Positions 63,351-64,000 of a stretch of DNA of 64,000 nucleotides are shown here, piece by piece; the first letter of the stretch is position 1, and each line of letters starts with the position of its first letter. Under the pieces are notes generated by a model, which saw only the letters and a program-made list of their open reading frames with translations, was not told the origin of the DNA and did no database searches. A program made the translations under genes and the position numbers. The stretch comes from Nisaea sediminum. GTDB taxonomy: Bacteria > Pseudomonadota > Alphaproteobacteria > Thalassobaculales > Thalassobaculaceae. Where the stretch lies: NCBI RefSeq assembly GCF_014904705.1, contig NZ_JACZCQ010000003.1, forward strand, positions 620,001 through 684,000, in the 5' to 3' direction.

Positions 63351-64000
63351 CTATTCCCACTCGATGGTTCCCGGGGGCTTCGAGGTGATGTCGTAGGTCA
63401 CCCGGTTGATGCCCTTGCACTCATTGATGATCCGGGTCGAGACCCGGCTCAGGAATTCGTGGTCGAAGTGGAAATAGTCCGCCGTCATGCCGTCGGTCGA
63501 GGTGACGGCGCGGAGCGCGCAGGCATAGTCGTAGGTCCGGTAATCGCCCATCACCCCGACCGTGCGCACCGGCAGCAGGACCGCGAAGGCCTGCCAGATC
63601 GCGTCGTAGAGGCCGGCATTGCGGATCTCTTCCAGATAGATCGCGTCCGCCTTGCGCAGGATGTCGAGCTTCTCGCGGGTGATGTCGCTGCCCGGAATGC
63701 GGATGGCGAGGCCCGGCCCCGGGAACGGGTGGCGGCCGACCAGGCTTTCCGGCAGGCCGAGCTCGCGGCCGAGCTCGCGGACCTCGTCCTTGAAGAGTTC
63801 GCGCAGCGGCTCGACCAGCTTCAGGTTCATGCGCTCGGGCAGGCCGCCGACATTGTGGTGGCTCTTGATCGTGACGCTCGGGCCGCCGGTGAAGGAGACA
63901 CTCTCGATCACGTCCGGATAGAGCGTGCCCTGGGCGAGGAACTCGGCGCCCTCGATCTTATTCGCCTCTTCCTGGAAGACGTCGATGAAGAGCCGGCCGA
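63351..64000 (-). CDS. guaA: GMP synthase (glutamine-hydrolysing), C-terminal part (5' truncated by window edge)
   Basis: The frame runs from the window edge to the TAG at 63351, giving ~216 C-terminal residues. GMP synthase aminates XMP using ATP and glutamine. Visible are [40 protein letters not shown] and the C-terminal KPPGTIEWE, which forms the dimerisation domain. Its 3' end is a known insertion hotspot for genomic islands. Confidence 0.95.
   Translation of the reverse strand, partial: GRLFIDVFQEEANKIEGAEFLAQGTLYPDVIESVSFTGGPSVTIKSHHNVGGLPERMNLKLVEPLRELFKDEVRELGRELGLPESLVGRHPFPGPGLAIRIPGSDITREKLDILRKADAIYLEEIRNAGLYDAIWQAFAVLLPVRTVGVMGDYRTYDYACALRAVTSTDGMTADYFHFDHEFLSRVSTRIINECKGINRVTYDITSKPPGTIEWE

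Overview
This is a high-GC, almost fully coding window from an alphaproteobacterium, most likely a Rhodospirillales-type marine or soil lineage. The evidence is the alr / radA-cvpA-purF run, the der-bamB-yfgM block, the small DUF2794 and DUF3126 proteins, a PAS_5-type protein, and the direct-repeat GTTC-N7-GTTC type of SOS box. The genus assignment is an inference from gene content only. I saw no rRNA, tRNA, CRISPR array, intact insertion sequence or integrase.

Layout. 1-15862 is mostly plus strand. It holds housekeeping genes (alr end, a two-gene Mla-type lipid transporter, radA, cvpA, purF), an SDR, a glycerophosphodiester phosphodiesterase, a ZntB-type transporter, a MscS channel and a BaiN-type flavoprotein. 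It ends with a membrane-stress operon of a PspA-like fusion protein, a YqiJ-like membrane protein and a flotillin. 15883-23766 carries an MFS transporter, an amidase, a zinc alcohol dehydrogenase and the conserved der-bamB-yfgM block. 23979-30156 has small conserved proteins, a permuted-looking CaiB-family protein, a probably SOS-controlled zinc-ribbon protein, a PilZ-like protein behind an excellent sigma-54 promoter, and a 7TMR histidine kinase with its OmpR-type regulator. 30394-33669 is a large DUF4347/beta-strand-repeat/RTX secreted protein.

Nitrogen and aromatic metabolism fill 35489-55454. A minus-strand block encodes nucleoside hydrolase, XRE-cupin regulator, a three-gene split glutamate synthase (GlxBCD/MgsABC type), a GlnT/GmaS-type ligase and an amidase. 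A second block encodes a ferredoxin, a Rieske oxygenase and another glutamine-synthetase-like ligase, divergent from an IclR regulator. A TonB-dependent receptor lies next to it. Further on are metA behind a structured leader resembling an S-box riboswitch, an intradiol dioxygenase and a flavin monooxygenase. Together these suggest gamma-glutamylation, oxygenation and ring cleavage of amines or aromatics, but substrates cannot be read from sequence.

The right end (57992-63351) looks accessory. A decayed 290-bp copy of the guaA 3' end lies about 5.4 kb from the real guaA 3' end. Between them are a TetR gene, a palindrome-controlled methyltransferase, a frameshifted alpha/beta hydrolase, an acyltransferase, an AT-rich stretch and an AT-rich GNAT gene. 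This is the arrangement expected of a degraded island at guaA.
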